Below, piece after piece: positions 9,739 to 21,412 of a stretch of 64,000 bases of DNA; the stretch's first letter is position 1, and each line of letters begins with the position of its first letter. Source of the DNA: Suillus spraguei. Lineage: Eukaryota; Basidiomycota; Agaricomycetes; Boletales; Suillaceae. Both the position numbers and the translations under genes were made by a program. The DNA lies in NCBI GenBank assembly GCA_016800925.1, contig JABCPU010000023.1, positions 186,001 to 250,000 on the forward strand. The letters run 5' to 3'. The notes under the pieces are model-generated. The model was given only the letters and a program-made list of their open reading frames with translations. It was not told the DNA's origin and did no database searches.

Positions 9739-10761
9739 TTTCAAACAATTTGTATTTGTAATTATGTCTGCGCCATTCTAATAGTGACAAAATCTGCCAT
9801 CAGCGGGTTGGATTGTGCTACAGGGTGCTGAATTGCGTTTAGAAGGACAGATGAAGCGGGAATATATGTATGTTCATTTTGCTACAAAATATTGTTTTCA
9901 TTTATTAGGGTGTTTTTGTCAAGTTTTCATTAACTTATGACCCGCCCATTTTACGTCAAACCTTAATCGTTGGAGCCGTCAAATGGTAAGTTCAAGTTAG
10001 GTTTGAGAAACTTAACACTACTAACTAGTACTAAGATCTATATTAGCGCATCAGGCTGTCAATCGTCGTTCCCCGCACAACGATGACGATGATGTATGCA
10101 GCAAACACCACTTCTCTATTGAATATGACGTGTACCATATATGCCTTTTGACGAGGACTTGATAAATGCAGTAGCATCAGACGGAACAATTACTAGTTAC
10201 AAACTTACAATGTTAACTTAAAGTCGTTTGATTTGGTATCTTCGAATCACGCTCATATTACATCAAGTGGAGCCTTGTTTTACATTATGACTAAACCACA
10301 AAAACCTTCGCAAAAGCACCCTATTGCATGGTCAAAACAGTACACGTACCTCTCAAAAACAAACAATATCATCCATATGTTCAGCCGCGGTATCGAGAAG
10401 CGCTATTTCTTCATAGTACTACATTTCTCGCTCGGCATCTTTCCTGTTTTCCTCTAAGTCCTGTTTGCACTTGCTCTTCCAGCGTGAGTATTGGAATTGA
10501 CTGACCAAATGGCAAGGAAGGACTTGGAGGGAGTGACGCAGCTAAGGTGATGGTTAATGATGAGGTTGTTGAATGTCGAACACTTGTATTGATCTTCGTC
10601 AGGCGCCCAAATCCTGCCATCACGATCGCGCAGCCACAGATGTGAGGGAGCTGTAATGCTGATGTAGGTAGGTTTCCTGCATCGCTGTGCGGTATGGTGT
10701 TATCTGTAAACCAAACATACGCACTACTGAAAACAAGAAACGAAAATTGAACATGTCGCTT
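9739..10761. other. Intergenic stretch without a supported gene
   Basis: AT-rich DNA with only short open frames on both strands. None has recognisable motifs, and splicing neighbours together did not give a coherent protein. No repeats, RNA signatures or element ends were seen beyond the TA-flanked insertion at its left edge. Confidence 0.5.
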
Positions 10762-11090
10762 CTATTCAGGAGCTGCGCACTGCGTGTCGAGGCTTCGCAA
10801 AGTCTTGAAAGAACCGTCTGGTGTTACCAATCGTGAAACTGATGGGCCATGACTATTAGAGCTTGTGAGCTTTGGGATGCCCAGTGCTGCAGGCGAGTCT
10901 GGAGGAAACTGTGACCGACTACTTGGAAGAAAACTTGCTCTTGTGTATATGAGGAGTAGTGGAAATTTTGTTTTGAGACAGACAACAAGGTTTTGTGCAG
11001 CATCATCTGTAAGAGTGAACTTTCAGGGTACCCTTTCTCGCAAATTAATCATGAAACCGACTTAGCGAGATCATCTGCGAGAAGCCTATA
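10762..11090 (-). CDS. Possible gene fragment (last two exons of an unknown protein)
   Basis: On the minus strand, a short frame containing YRLLADDLAKS joins, through a possible 38-nt intron, to a second frame containing FTLTDDAAQNLVVCLKTKF, PPDSPAALGIPKL and VTPDGSFKTLRSL, ending at TAG (10762-10764). The composition looks protein-like, but no start and no upstream exon could be found, because the frame closes near 11095. It could be a relic of a gene displaced by the nearby rearrangements. Family unknown. Confidence 0.25.
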
Positions 11091-11426
11091 TTGAATGTAC
11101 TTAGGATGTACAGTGATGTTTTATTGTTGAAACACTAAAATATATGATAGAGACAGGAGGCGGATAAAGGGCTACGTTTTTGAAGTAAAGCGAATTTACC
11201 TCGAAGTCGCTTCGCTTGAAGTTCGGCGGCAACACTACTCACAGTCATAGACGGGCTGGTCACGAGTCTATGTAACTGCCTGACAAGACGCGTAGCGCGT
11301 GTGTCACGTGTTTTGAGAACGGACTCGTCCACCTTTTGTTGAACGCCAACTAGTTGATAACCAAACACTAACGGCGAGGTCACTTTTGCGATAGCGTCAA
11401 GGATTGCCGACACAAATTCAACGAAA

Positions 11427-14297
11427 ATGAATACTAAACATGCTAGGATTGCAGATATAGAAAATCACGACTCGGACTCAGCCGGTGACACAGAACCAGA
11501 TATACCGAGACCAACACTTCGACAGGGCAGTAAAAAACGGATCAGCGATATGTATGGCGGCGATAATGAAGCACAATCTGAATCTGGACGCCCTCCACTA
11601 AGAGCGGTCAACATCAACGACGACGCGGCTGAGAAGCGTAGGCGGAGGAAGAGCAATAAACTAGCCGTCATAGAAAACGCGGAAGCTGGGCCTTCGACAG
11701 AGCGTCAAGATCAACCAGAATCTTCCAAGGCTGCACAGGCAAAGCTGAAGCAACAGCAACTTAACTCTGTGGCCCCGCCTCCTGTGATCAACGTACCCCT
11801 AGACGTCATGAGCTCCAACTTCGAGGAATGGATGAAAATGGCAACAGACAATGTGCGTGTATCTGACTGTAATCATGATCTTACTATTTATCATAGTCAT
11901 TACTAGAAAATAAATGCTGCGAACTCATGGAATTTCGCGTTGATCGATTACTTTCACGACATGTCGTTACTCCGAAACAATATTGACAATTCCATCAACT
12001 TTCAGCGTGCTTCATGTACCCTTGATGGCTGCGTTAAAATTTGGACTAGTCGTGTTGACTCTGTTGGCACTGAGACAGGCAAGCTGCTCAGTAACCTTTC
12101 CAACGAAGGCATGGTGGCCGCGGAAGATGATGAAGCTCTGTCGGATAATCCTGATAGTCAAGACGCGACGCAGGCGAAGAAAAAGAAGAAATCGCACCGA
12201 CCCGACTCGACGCTTGCTAAAGACGCCTCACAGCTTCGCAACAAGAAGCCAGATCTCGAGTTCCGCGTTGATCCCCTTTTCCGCAAAACTTGCGAAGATT
12301 TCGACGAGGGTGGCGCACAGGGCTTGCTGATGAACCACCTCAGTTTAGGGGTTGGTAGTGATGGTGGTATGCGCGTCGTCTTTGACGCGAGCGATTCCAT
12401 GGGTCGAGTGGCGGAAGATGAGGAAGATGAGGAGGAGCAGCAAGAAGATGTGGACATCAGTTACCTACGGAGTCTGTTAAAACGTTCTCTCGTATGGTAT
12501 GATAACATACTCACCATCATATTAGGTCAATTTTTTCCCGACTTAGAGGTTCTCGAAGATAAGGCGATCTCTCATTCCCTGACCACCTTCTCGTTTGCCA
12601 AAGACAGTAACCGCACGTTTGACGACTCCCTTTACCGTGATGATACAGCCGATAATGAGGGTGGTGATGAAGACGACAATGACCCGGGCTTCGGAGGCTA
12701 CGGGGCAGATGGTGCACCCACGGACGTGGATGGTGATCGTGGTGGCCAGGATTTTTTCCAGGGCGACCAAGCTGTTGATTATGATGATGATGGTGGAGAT
12801 GCTTTTGGAGGGGGTGACTATGGTGGTGGTGAGAATGGGTCGGTTGGCGCTGAAGGTGGTCAACAGCATGCTGTGCGACCAGGAGGCGCATTTGTTCCTT
12901 TCGACCCACGACATGCGCCAAACAAGCCAGATCGTATGATAGCCATTACAGACGCGGACGGAGAAAACGCAATGATGGGTTACTTTGATAAGAACCTCAT
13001 GAAAAATTGGGCGGGTCCCGAACACTGGAAGCTGAGAAAAGTGGTTCGGAAACGTGAGTTCTTTAGCTCACTTAAATACACTATATTGATGACGTTGCGC
13101 TACAGCAGAGGCTGATGCTCCCAAACCCCGGCGAGAGAAAAAAGAAGCGTTTAGGATCGACTTCCTGACGCCTGCCGAGAAAGACATCAAGACGATTGCA
13201 AATGAGATGTTTGCGAAAGTCACGCGGGGGGCTGGTATCACTTTACCCAGCTACGGAGGCTCAAAGACTGGCAAGAAGAGTCGTGGTGGCCGCAAAGCGA
13301 AGGAGGAAAAGCGCGATGAACATACTCTTCCTGACGACATGCACTTCTCAAGTAGGCAACTGGTTACCCTTTTTCTGAAGCCCAAATTCTCGGTACGTGC
13401 AATCATTTTTGTGAGGACGTGGATTGATATTCGTACGCCCCCAGTTGAAGATGCGTGGACAATCTGTTCGGTTCAATGAGAATGGCGACGGGGAGGTCGA
13501 CGAACAATTTTGGGCACAGGCCGCGGCTAACCAAGCTGCGGGACGCGCTGCAGCTGAGAATGATGAAAGTAAGAATTGTGTATTCACGCTTTGTGTTTAG
13601 ACTCATTGCTCCGCCAGCTGGTGATGGATTGAATATACCCTTTAATACCCAGTTTTTCGACAATGACTATGATGACGGCCCGGGCTTTGATGATGGTTTT
13701 GATGGTGACGGTGCAGCGATGGAGGATGCCGGAGAACAAGACCTCCTAGCTGCTACGCAAGGTCAGACGCGGCGGGTTCGACCAGAATTTGTCAACTACG
13801 CGAAGCGTGCTAAACGGGTAGACGTGAGAAAGCTCAAAGAGAATATTTGGAAAGGCTTGGACATCAAGGTTGGGAAGCCGAAGGATGAAGAAGACGACAA
13901 CATGGTTTGTTTCTGTTGAATTGTCCATCCTTTTATGCTTACCCCCCATAGGATGTTGATGACTCGTCTCTTACCAACCCCAAAGAACATAAAGTTTTCA
14001 GCTCAGTAATTTCTGGACTACAGAAATCGTATCCGAAGGACAAGATGGAAGAGATCAGCACGAGCTTCTGCTTCATATGTCTACTGCACCTTGCCAATGA
14101 GCAGGGACTGAAGCTACAGACTTCTCCTGGCGGCCAGCTAGATGAAGAAGAGAATGACGCCATGGATTCTGAAGACAGAGACAAAGTGGGAGATATATGG
14201 AGTTTAAAAGTGCGCCCACCGCATGTTTCATTGATCGTCACTGATCATTTGCGTCCCATAGGTGTATAGGGACCCGGATGCTACCCTTGCTGCCTAG
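11427..14297 (+). CDS. BRN1: Condensin complex subunit 2 (Barren / CAP-H / Brn1)
   Basis: Kleisin subunit of condensin, which bridges the SMC2/SMC4 heads and organises mitotic chromosomes in the nucleus. The protein begins MNTKHARIADIENHDSDS, has a basic low-complexity N-terminus, then the conserved kleisin N-terminal region (NSWNFALIDYFHDMSLLR and NFQRASCTLDGCVKIWTSRV). The typical KPDLEFRVDPLF and an acidic middle with YFDKNLMKNWAGPEHWKLRK follow. Next is EAFRIDFLTPAEKD, and the C-terminal winged-helix region runs through VDVRKLKENIWKGL, with FSSVISGLQKSYP and FCFICLLHLANEQGL, ending VYRDPDATLAA at TAG 14295-14297. About six introns join in frame. One at 12472-12525 (GTCTGT donor, 54 nt) contains no stop and would add 18 residues if kept. 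The start ATG at 11427 is the first in frame after the duplicated promoter sequence. High confidence. Confidence 0.93.
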
Positions 14298-14652
14298 CTG
14301 CCAGCAGTAGTTTTTGACCTGCAGACGACTTATCGATATTTTTATTTCCATATGCTACTACACCATTTCTGTGTTGTTCTTGCTTTCCTTTATTCCACTA
14401 TAAATCTCGGGTTGATCACATAATAATCTGTTGTATACCGCCAAATCGACGAGATGTCTACCAAGCTACAATTTCGAAATCAGGTACTAAGGCTACAGTG
14501 TGTATAACAATGTGAGGTGGTATCTAGTGCCAGCTACAATCCAGGGGGAAATGATAAAATGCTAAAAATACAAGTAAATTCCGTCCAGCCTTGATCTTCC
14601 TCAGCCCACAACATGTAAAATAAATCGACGTTTTTCGTAGAAGGGACCATAT

Positions 14653-15043
14653 TTAGCGCAACTTGGCTTTCCAGGCATGCCACAAATTCTCCTGTTTCTT
14701 CTGATGCTTTGCTTTGAGCTGCAAGAACTCCTGATATGCCTGTGCAGGCAATTCAATCATGTCCGTGGTGGTGGTACGAAACGGGAAGACCGTAAGAAGG
14801 TCTGAGGAGGCGATGCGCGCCTGAGGGACAGATGAAGCCAGGAACAGGTGATCGCCAAACGGCGTATAAGTGTACACATCTAACCATTGATCACGACGAT
14901 GGTGAGAGTAGCTTGAGGCAGCTGTATAAGGAACTTGTGAGAGACTTGTTCTTGAGTAGTTTCAGTGAGTACGTGCCTTGTACAATCTGTATGATCATAA
15001 CTTGGTGTTGCACGACGGCGATGGCGACTGTTCCGCGATTCAT
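14653..15043 (-). CDS. Small conserved-looking protein of unknown function
   Basis: The last exon reads without a break as WLDVYTYTPFGDHLFLASS, then ARIASSDLLTVFPF, LPAQAYQEFLQLKAKHQKKQ and LWHAWKAKL before the stop at 14653-14655. Upstream in the same frame lies VPYTAASSYSHHRRDQ. The likely start is MNRGTVAIAVVQHQ at 15043 in another frame, so at least one intron is needed in between; I could not fix its borders. The composition and the codon-like pattern argue for a real gene. I do not recognise the family. It is convergent with the condensin gene. Confidence 0.45.
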
Positions 15044-15099
15044 GATGGGTAGTAGCGGTGAAGTATATGGAGATTGATACAGTCGCAAATGATACAGCA

Positions 15100-15955
15100 A
15101 TAGAGTCGAAAGATACGGAAAGAAAGAGAGACGGTTCCTTCAGTGGTGAACAGAGCCTTTACAAAGGAGACTGGGGGGCACTTGGGATATGGACTTGAGA
15201 TATCCCCAGCTATATGAGCGTTTCTGTCGCAGGTCAAGCTTGTGCATGATGTACAAGGGTCTGTCGAGACTCCTTCTTTTCAAGGCCTGATCCTTGTCAT
15301 ACATACAACATTTGATTCCCCGTCCAGAATAAGAACTGACCAAAAGGTCCTAAACTTTGTCGCCCATAGTACAACGCGTGGGGGATAACGCATAAGCTAA
15401 TAACCAAAAGGGTTTGCTCCTTCTTGTTGTGCGATAAGACCTACTACCATTTTTGGATATTGCATAAAGAAGCGAATATTTATATACCGCAACAAACAAC
15501 TGAACTGTTGAGGCGCGTCCAGCTGTCCCGGAGAGTAGTGTAAGAGAAAATTTGAGGGGAAGAGGTATGGCAAATAAAGTCTTGCTTTAAAATATTATTG
15601 TTTTTTTAGCCTGCGTCTGGATGGCATTTCAGGTATTGGGTTTCATCGAGGACCGAAGATCTTAAGTTCAGAGTTGCAAATTAAGAATTCGGGTTATCGG
15701 ATAGCTATACGATGGAAAGCATGATGCACAACATGTAGAACGAGAAAGCTGTACCGACTTGCACTAGAAATATAGAATGAATTCGCACATGTGTGCAGTG
15801 GCTGTCAAGCGAAGAATCTTAGTCCTGTGACCGGAGAGCATGTGCAAATGGTGAGAGAGATAAGAAATCGAAGTCCGAGTGTCGGTCGCGAAACTCTAAA
15901 TAAGTGAAATTAGACTCATCTCCCACTGCCTGCAATATAAAACTGACCTCGGTCA
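15100..15955. other. Intergenic stretch, nothing supported
   Basis: Short unrelated frames only. The part nearest 15950 is the 3' flank of the minus-strand gene that follows. No RNA gene or repeat recognised. Confidence 0.4.
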
Positions 15956-17255
15956 TCAGGCTCTGCTGGACACCCCCCGCATCTGTCGCCGAAGTTGTAA
16001 CTGAGGCTGCCAACTCCCTTGCGACACATGTTCCAAACTGACGAGTATGAGATCCTCAAATTTTATATGATGGGGACCAATTCTCCACTTAGGGTCAGAG
16101 TCGTCTTCCATGTGTTGAGTCTCCATTTTCTGAAAAAATAATCAGAGAAAATAATCGGAGACAAACGTGACATTTAACCTGAATGAATTTGTGTATGCAG
16201 GTAGCAAGGTTCTTTGCAAGTTTTGCTTTAGTGATGGGGCCTGGTGTCTTGCGATAGTCTCTGGTGGTGAGCTGACGATTCCAGGAGGGATAACCAGGCC
16301 ACTGTTATTCAAGCTCCCAATCAGTTCACAAGGTCCAGATCGCAATGTTCCAGACAGACCTCTATTCTCACTGAGATAGTTCGGCCGCCGCCTTCAAATA
16401 CCAGGTCATCCCTACTACTAAGACGTCTCGGATTTTTTTTGAAAACCTCTTTCAAGGCTATACCCAGCTCAGATGGCTTCTTCGAGTGGAACAGGATAGG
16501 CGAAGATAAAATTGCCTTATGCACATACTTCTCTCGCTCAGTTTCTCCCCGCGGCTGATACAACCTTTGAGGTACGTAAGTAGTCTCAGCCGAAATTATG
16601 GCAAGCTGAAGATCCCGTTCTAAGTCGTCGACAAATTCCTTGAAATTCAAGTGGCCACTTGCCCCGGTATCCTTTAAGTTGTACAATTTCGGTAAGAGCT
16701 TACTAAATCACACAAGACAAGACTTACCCAGCTCTCCAAGTCTAGTAGGGGAAACTGGCTGACTTCATTAAGATCGCTCCTAGCAGGGTCTTCGTTTACA
16801 CCATCTGTGGTGCCAGAAGGATACAACTCTGCGAACTCCGCTTGGCTTGCCAGCTACCCCAAAATGGGTTTTCACCAACTCGCCCAACAAACCATGAACT
16901 CACCTGCACAACCGCATTGGAGTCTGCCGGGAGCATCACGGTGTGCGGGTGCTGCTGCGCTTCACGTGTGGTCGCTAGTGTGATGCGACCGTCGAAATTG
17001 GCAACAAGGGTTGGAGCGACATTCCAATCTGTCCCCGAAATAGGCCGTGGGGGCAGTCCCAGAAATCCTGTAGGGTATGATGGCTTCGAGGATGGGTGAT
17101 CAGAAGATTTGAAATTTCAAGAAGAAAAAGAAGTAACTGACATTACCAGGTAATGTACTATCGTCCAGTGAAGCCATCAAAAACGTCCTGTAGTCCAACA
17201 ATCTGGGCACTTCTGGAGTAGCAACAGAAAAGGTACTGGCGTTGTTGAAGGACAT
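15956..17255 (-). CDS. Uncharacterised Agaricomycete family protein, copy A
   Basis: First of three same-strand paralogues. Exons recognised in order: MSFNNASTFSVATPEVPRLL at 17255; a variable middle with PTLVANFDGRITLATTREAQ; the core exon with ETTYVPQRLYQPRGETERE, SSPILFHSKKPSELGIAL and ISVRIE; then GYPSWNRQLTTRDY with GPITKAKLAKNLATCIHKFI; and the last exon WRIGPHHIKFEDLILVSLEH followed by GSWQPQLQLRRQM, ending SSRA at TGA (15956-15958). The pattern 'GPITxAKLAK...CxxxFI ... WRxGPxxIxxEDLILVSLxH ... GSWQPxLxL' defines the family. I know it only as conserved in mushrooms, with no assigned function. It is the most diverged of the three copies. The exon 1 to exon 2 join is uncertain because the simplest intron gives the wrong frame. 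Confidence 0.6.
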
Positions 17256-19055
17256 GAATGATGAATACTGTACGCCTCACTTCTGCGGTCCCTTATAAAT
17301 CTCATCGGTCAACTCTCGTGCCGACATGGACGATTCAGTGGTTACTTGAACTTACCTGATCAGTAGCACATACCAATAAATCTCTCCTTGGGACGCCATC
17401 AGGCTTGAAGTTGCTGTAAAACTCCCACAGCTAATGGAATGTCGGATATACCGGCTACCCGAGGGTCATGACACTCTTGAGGCTGGAGGCGGAAGCTGGG
17501 GTGGCCCAATTACTCCATATTTGTCTTTGTAGATGACCCTAGATATCAAATCAGCTCAAACCATGAACATACGAATTATAGTTTTTTCTCGACTACGAGA
17601 ACATTAATATTTGTAGAGTCGCTTCGCCCCTTCCACTGGGGCGAAAACTCCAATGGAAGGATGGAACTCTTTACTGGATCTCTAGTCTTATTATTGCATG
17701 ACATCTCTGATCAGCGACACAAGACGACACCAGTAAATGAGTTTCCGTATGCATGATTTGACAGGAAGGCAGTGTCTCGCCAACTGTTTCGGAATCTGGA
17801 ACAGGATTCGCAGGATTGTGGCACGTTACCGTGCTTATAATTTGAATAGGGGCCCAGCTTTAGAACGAATATGAACATCAATGGTATAATTAAGTCGCCC
17901 TGGGTTAGTTTCCCTAGTAGGCGGACTATTGAAGTTGGATACCACTGATCATTCCTTGAGTTCTAGACTAGTAAGCAGATAGTAATGTTGCCCGTCGGAA
18001 TTGCATGGGATGCGGGGTTTGAGGTTGATCCGTTGTGACGTATGTAGATCATCATCGTGCCCCTTGTCTCGCGCCACGAGTCCACGCCTCGGAGGATAGT
18101 GTCTTTTTGGTTTGTCCGCACTTCGCTCGACCAAGAAAACGGGTTGCACTTCATTCAACTTCTCGAGGGACTGGGCGGGGAAGCGGCCCGGGTAAGGTGA
18201 TACCTTGAAGAAAGGTTTGAAAAGATCAATGTATCAGATGGCAGTACGCTTTCTGATTAAATGAATATGGCCTAAATGGAAGGGTGTACCGTCACAGTGC
18301 GAAGGCTCGGACGCAAAACTGCAATCTAGCAACGTAAACTGCGCAATTTACATGCAGTTCTGAGCATTGGGACAGATATACGGTAAAAGGTTACCGTGAT
18401 GATATATGATGTCGCTTGAATACCCATGACTATTGGAATCGGATGGGTACATTGGGTAGCAGGTCCAGGCAGGGCGAAAGGACTGAGTAAGCCTAGATTG
18501 TAAGAGTCGGATGGGAAGCGTCACTACACCGTGAGCAAAAAGGTAAGACGCGACGATGCAATCAAGGCCATCTGCACAATCGCATCCCAGGCTTGACTTC
18601 AGATGTCTTTCTTTTAGTTTTCGTGAATGTCATCATTCGATCTCGGTTAGAGTCTGAGTGAGGGAAGTTGATGGTCGAGGCGATACCTTCAGATTCAGAA
18701 GTTCAAATCCAAATGCGCTGTTCATGCATACCAATGAACGTGATACACCGACGATGGACAAATAATTTTATACGTACAGCATAGAATGAATGATGCACGA
18801 TAATGCTTACAAAAAAAGAAAAATCAGCCCAACCGAGGTCCGAGAACTTGAAAGTCCAGGATTAGTATCAACTCGAATATGATAGCCTTAAAAGGCCTGT
18901 GCAAAGCACCTCTCGCATCAATCTACAGCGGTGTCACTCATAGAACAACTAGAGCATCTTGAGAAAACATCGAAAAGCAAAGAAAGATATGAAGCGAATT
19001 TAACGCCTGGCCGAACCATCGGCTGTGGCATCATCCTGGTGGGGTATTCTGTGCT
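17256..19055. other. Intergenic stretch (1.8 kb) without a supported gene
   Basis: Only short frames (at most about 70 codons, for example 17949-18158 minus) that do not splice into a coherent product. No element ends, RNA genes or long repeats noticed. Its size suggests a lost gene or an old insertion, but nothing identifies it. Confidence 0.45.
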
Positions 19056-20154
19056 TCAAAAAGCGACGGAAGGCGGGGCTTGAGCTTGAAGGCGCCGGAG
19101 CTGAATGTCACTTAGTGGAGTGCGTAGGCGTAGCTGAGGCTGCCAACTACCCTTGGAAATGTGATGTAGGGACACTAAGATAAGGTCCTCCACTCTGATG
19201 TAGCGTGGTCCAACCCTCCACCTACGGTCTGCTTCCATCACCATACGCTCCTTTTCTTTGTCCTGGAACGAATGTGAGATATGATTGGTACACAAAAATT
19301 GTGAAGCGTACTTCAACGAATCGCTTTACGCAGATAGCGATAGTTTTAGCCAATTTAGCCCTGGTTATAAGACCTTTCGGACTTTTGAAGTTCGTCGTAA
19401 GGATCTGCTTTTTCCACGCACGGTACCCTGGCCACTAAAGGCACGAAGGTGAGGAAACAATCAAGCCAGCGAGGAATTAGGATACCTGAAGTCGGATGGA
19501 CACAGAGGGTCCGCAGTTCTCAAACATATTATCATCTTTATCGATGAGGTTTTTCATCTTAGCCCTCATGGCATCCTCGAGAGCTACACCCCATTGGTCA
19601 GGGTGCGCTGTCTTAAAGATGATGGGCTCCTTTAAATCGGCTTTCTCGATATAGCGGATACGATCCGCCTCTGTGTATGGTTGGTATATTGACTGGGGGA
19701 TATAAGTAGTGGTGCCTGTGGCAATGGTCGCTTGGTCGCGAATGGCCTTCCATTTGATGATATGTTCACTTGTTTGAGCACCTTCCTGCATCCATTCACC
19801 TTCAGCAACGTGTACATCAATTGAATAGATTGCTGCGAACCTCGTCGTCATCAAAATCTGCAACAAAGACCCCTCGTCAGAGCTACCATTAGCAGCGGCT
19901 GAAGGCAAGAATGCAGGATATTGAGTATTTGATGGAAATAGTGTTCCTGGAGGTGTAATAACATGAAGGCGTGCTGAAGTCGTCGTCGTCGAAGAGTTAG
20001 ATACGATCGATAACCGTGGCGGACCAAAAGCTTTGGTGTCAATTCGAGGAAGCCCATTTCTAAAATCCGAGCTCCCCTGTACTATGTCGAATTGACTGTG
20101 ATCGTCAGGACTGCAAAGGTCCGGAAATGCGTCGAATGGGGATGCGTCACTCAT
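19056..20154 (-). CDS. Uncharacterised Agaricomycete family protein, copy B
   Basis: Paralogue of copies A and C. The start is MSDASPFDAFPDLC at 20154 (an upstream in-frame ATG exists but adds an unlikely hydrophobic lead). A long first exon includes NGLPRIDTKAFGPPRLSI, the region IIKWKAIRDQATIATGTTTY, IPQSIYQPYTEADRIRYIEK and GPSVSIRLQ. An intron follows, then WPGYRAWKKQILTTNFKSPK with ITRAKLAKTIAICVKRFVE. The final exon holds RRWRVGPRYIRVEDLILVSL and GSWQPQLRLRTPLSDIQLRR, ending PPSVAF. The frame is intact throughout. It is very close to copy C, including non-coding flanks around the last exon, so the B/C duplication is younger than the split from A. Confidence 0.65.
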
Positions 20155-21412
20155 GATGGGGAATGGTTTAGCAAAAAAGGTGGGCAAGAGGCATGTCAGC
20201 GAAGATATAGCCAAATCATCAGTGGCACAGTTGTGTGAATTTGGGGAAGATAGATACTCACATGATGGTAGCTTCGGATCAGCAAACTAGATCATGATCA
20301 GCCACGGTCCATCAGAACATCTGGACACTGTGCAAAACTTATGATATCTTTGATGCTCACATGGACATCAACCGCGGTTACCGTGTGATGCATGATAAAT
20401 TTTGTGTGGCGCGCAAGTTTTGCATCGGTTTTGCACCAGAGTTGGCAGTTGCTGGTACGCCACCCTTACCAAAATTTTTCATATCCTGGCTGATGAAATT
20501 ACCACCCGGTGCGACTCAGACCGGTGCGGAGAGTGAGGAGGATCAAATGTGCACGTTGGAGATTAGATGTGCGACATTGGCAGTGCACAGGTGAGAATGA
20601 TGTGAGCCGCCACTGAAGATCGAATTATTGAAACAACAGTATGGACAACATCAGACCTGTGTTAAATCCATGACTACAAAACAAAAAAGCGACTGATTTG
20701 TTATGGACGTGAGGCGTATGAGGCGGAGGCTGAGCAAATAACTTTGTCGCTTGAAAAGCACATGGACATGAAACGCACCATAAATAGTCACATCCTCGTG
20801 ACAGCAAAGCAACAAACATGATTATAATAATATTCAACCCTTCCGAAAATTATGAGTACCCAAGCATCGACTCAGTGAGTCAGTTCTGATTCTACTAGTG
20901 CTGACTCGGAGCCATCAGCAAGAGAATCAAGCACACAAATTCATATCCCATTCCTCAGGTGGTATATGCATGTGTAAGTACACTGTACACTGTAGTACAT
21001 AGAGATTATCCTTGAGGTCATCCTTGAGGTCGTTTGAATAATCATAGCTATTGAAATAGTCAGAAAGCAGAAAAAAAAGACCGAATAAGCCTAGAGCAAA
21101 ATGTAACGCTATACAGTACGATGAGAGAATAAAGAACGGAAACCTAAAAGCCCGGCGTTAAAAGCTATCGAGTCCAACGGAAGTGAGACGCACAAAACGT
21201 ATCTAAAATGTGACACTCCGTAAACAACAGCACATTTTGAGGAAACCTATCAAAGAGCAAAAAGCACGTTTCCAACGAGGTAGTAGAGAAATGAAGCAAA
21301 TGCCAAAGGCTCGAGCCGGACAGGTGGGGGCGTGGTGTCATCCAGATGGCATCCAGGGTGTGCAATGCATACTGTGCATTGAATTGGCGAAGGATTATCT
21401 TCGCTTCTGTGT
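20155..21412. other. Intergenic stretch between copies B and C
   Basis: No coherent coding frame. Parts near the ends repeat flanks of the neighbouring paralogues (for example the sequence just after each last exon). Nothing else supported. Confidence 0.4.

Noticed and set aside
12517..13025. Two overlapping minus-strand frames of 134 and 160 codons
   Set aside because: They lie antisense to the condensin coding region, consist of biased H/T/I or S runs mirroring its acidic and glycine repeats, and have no domain.
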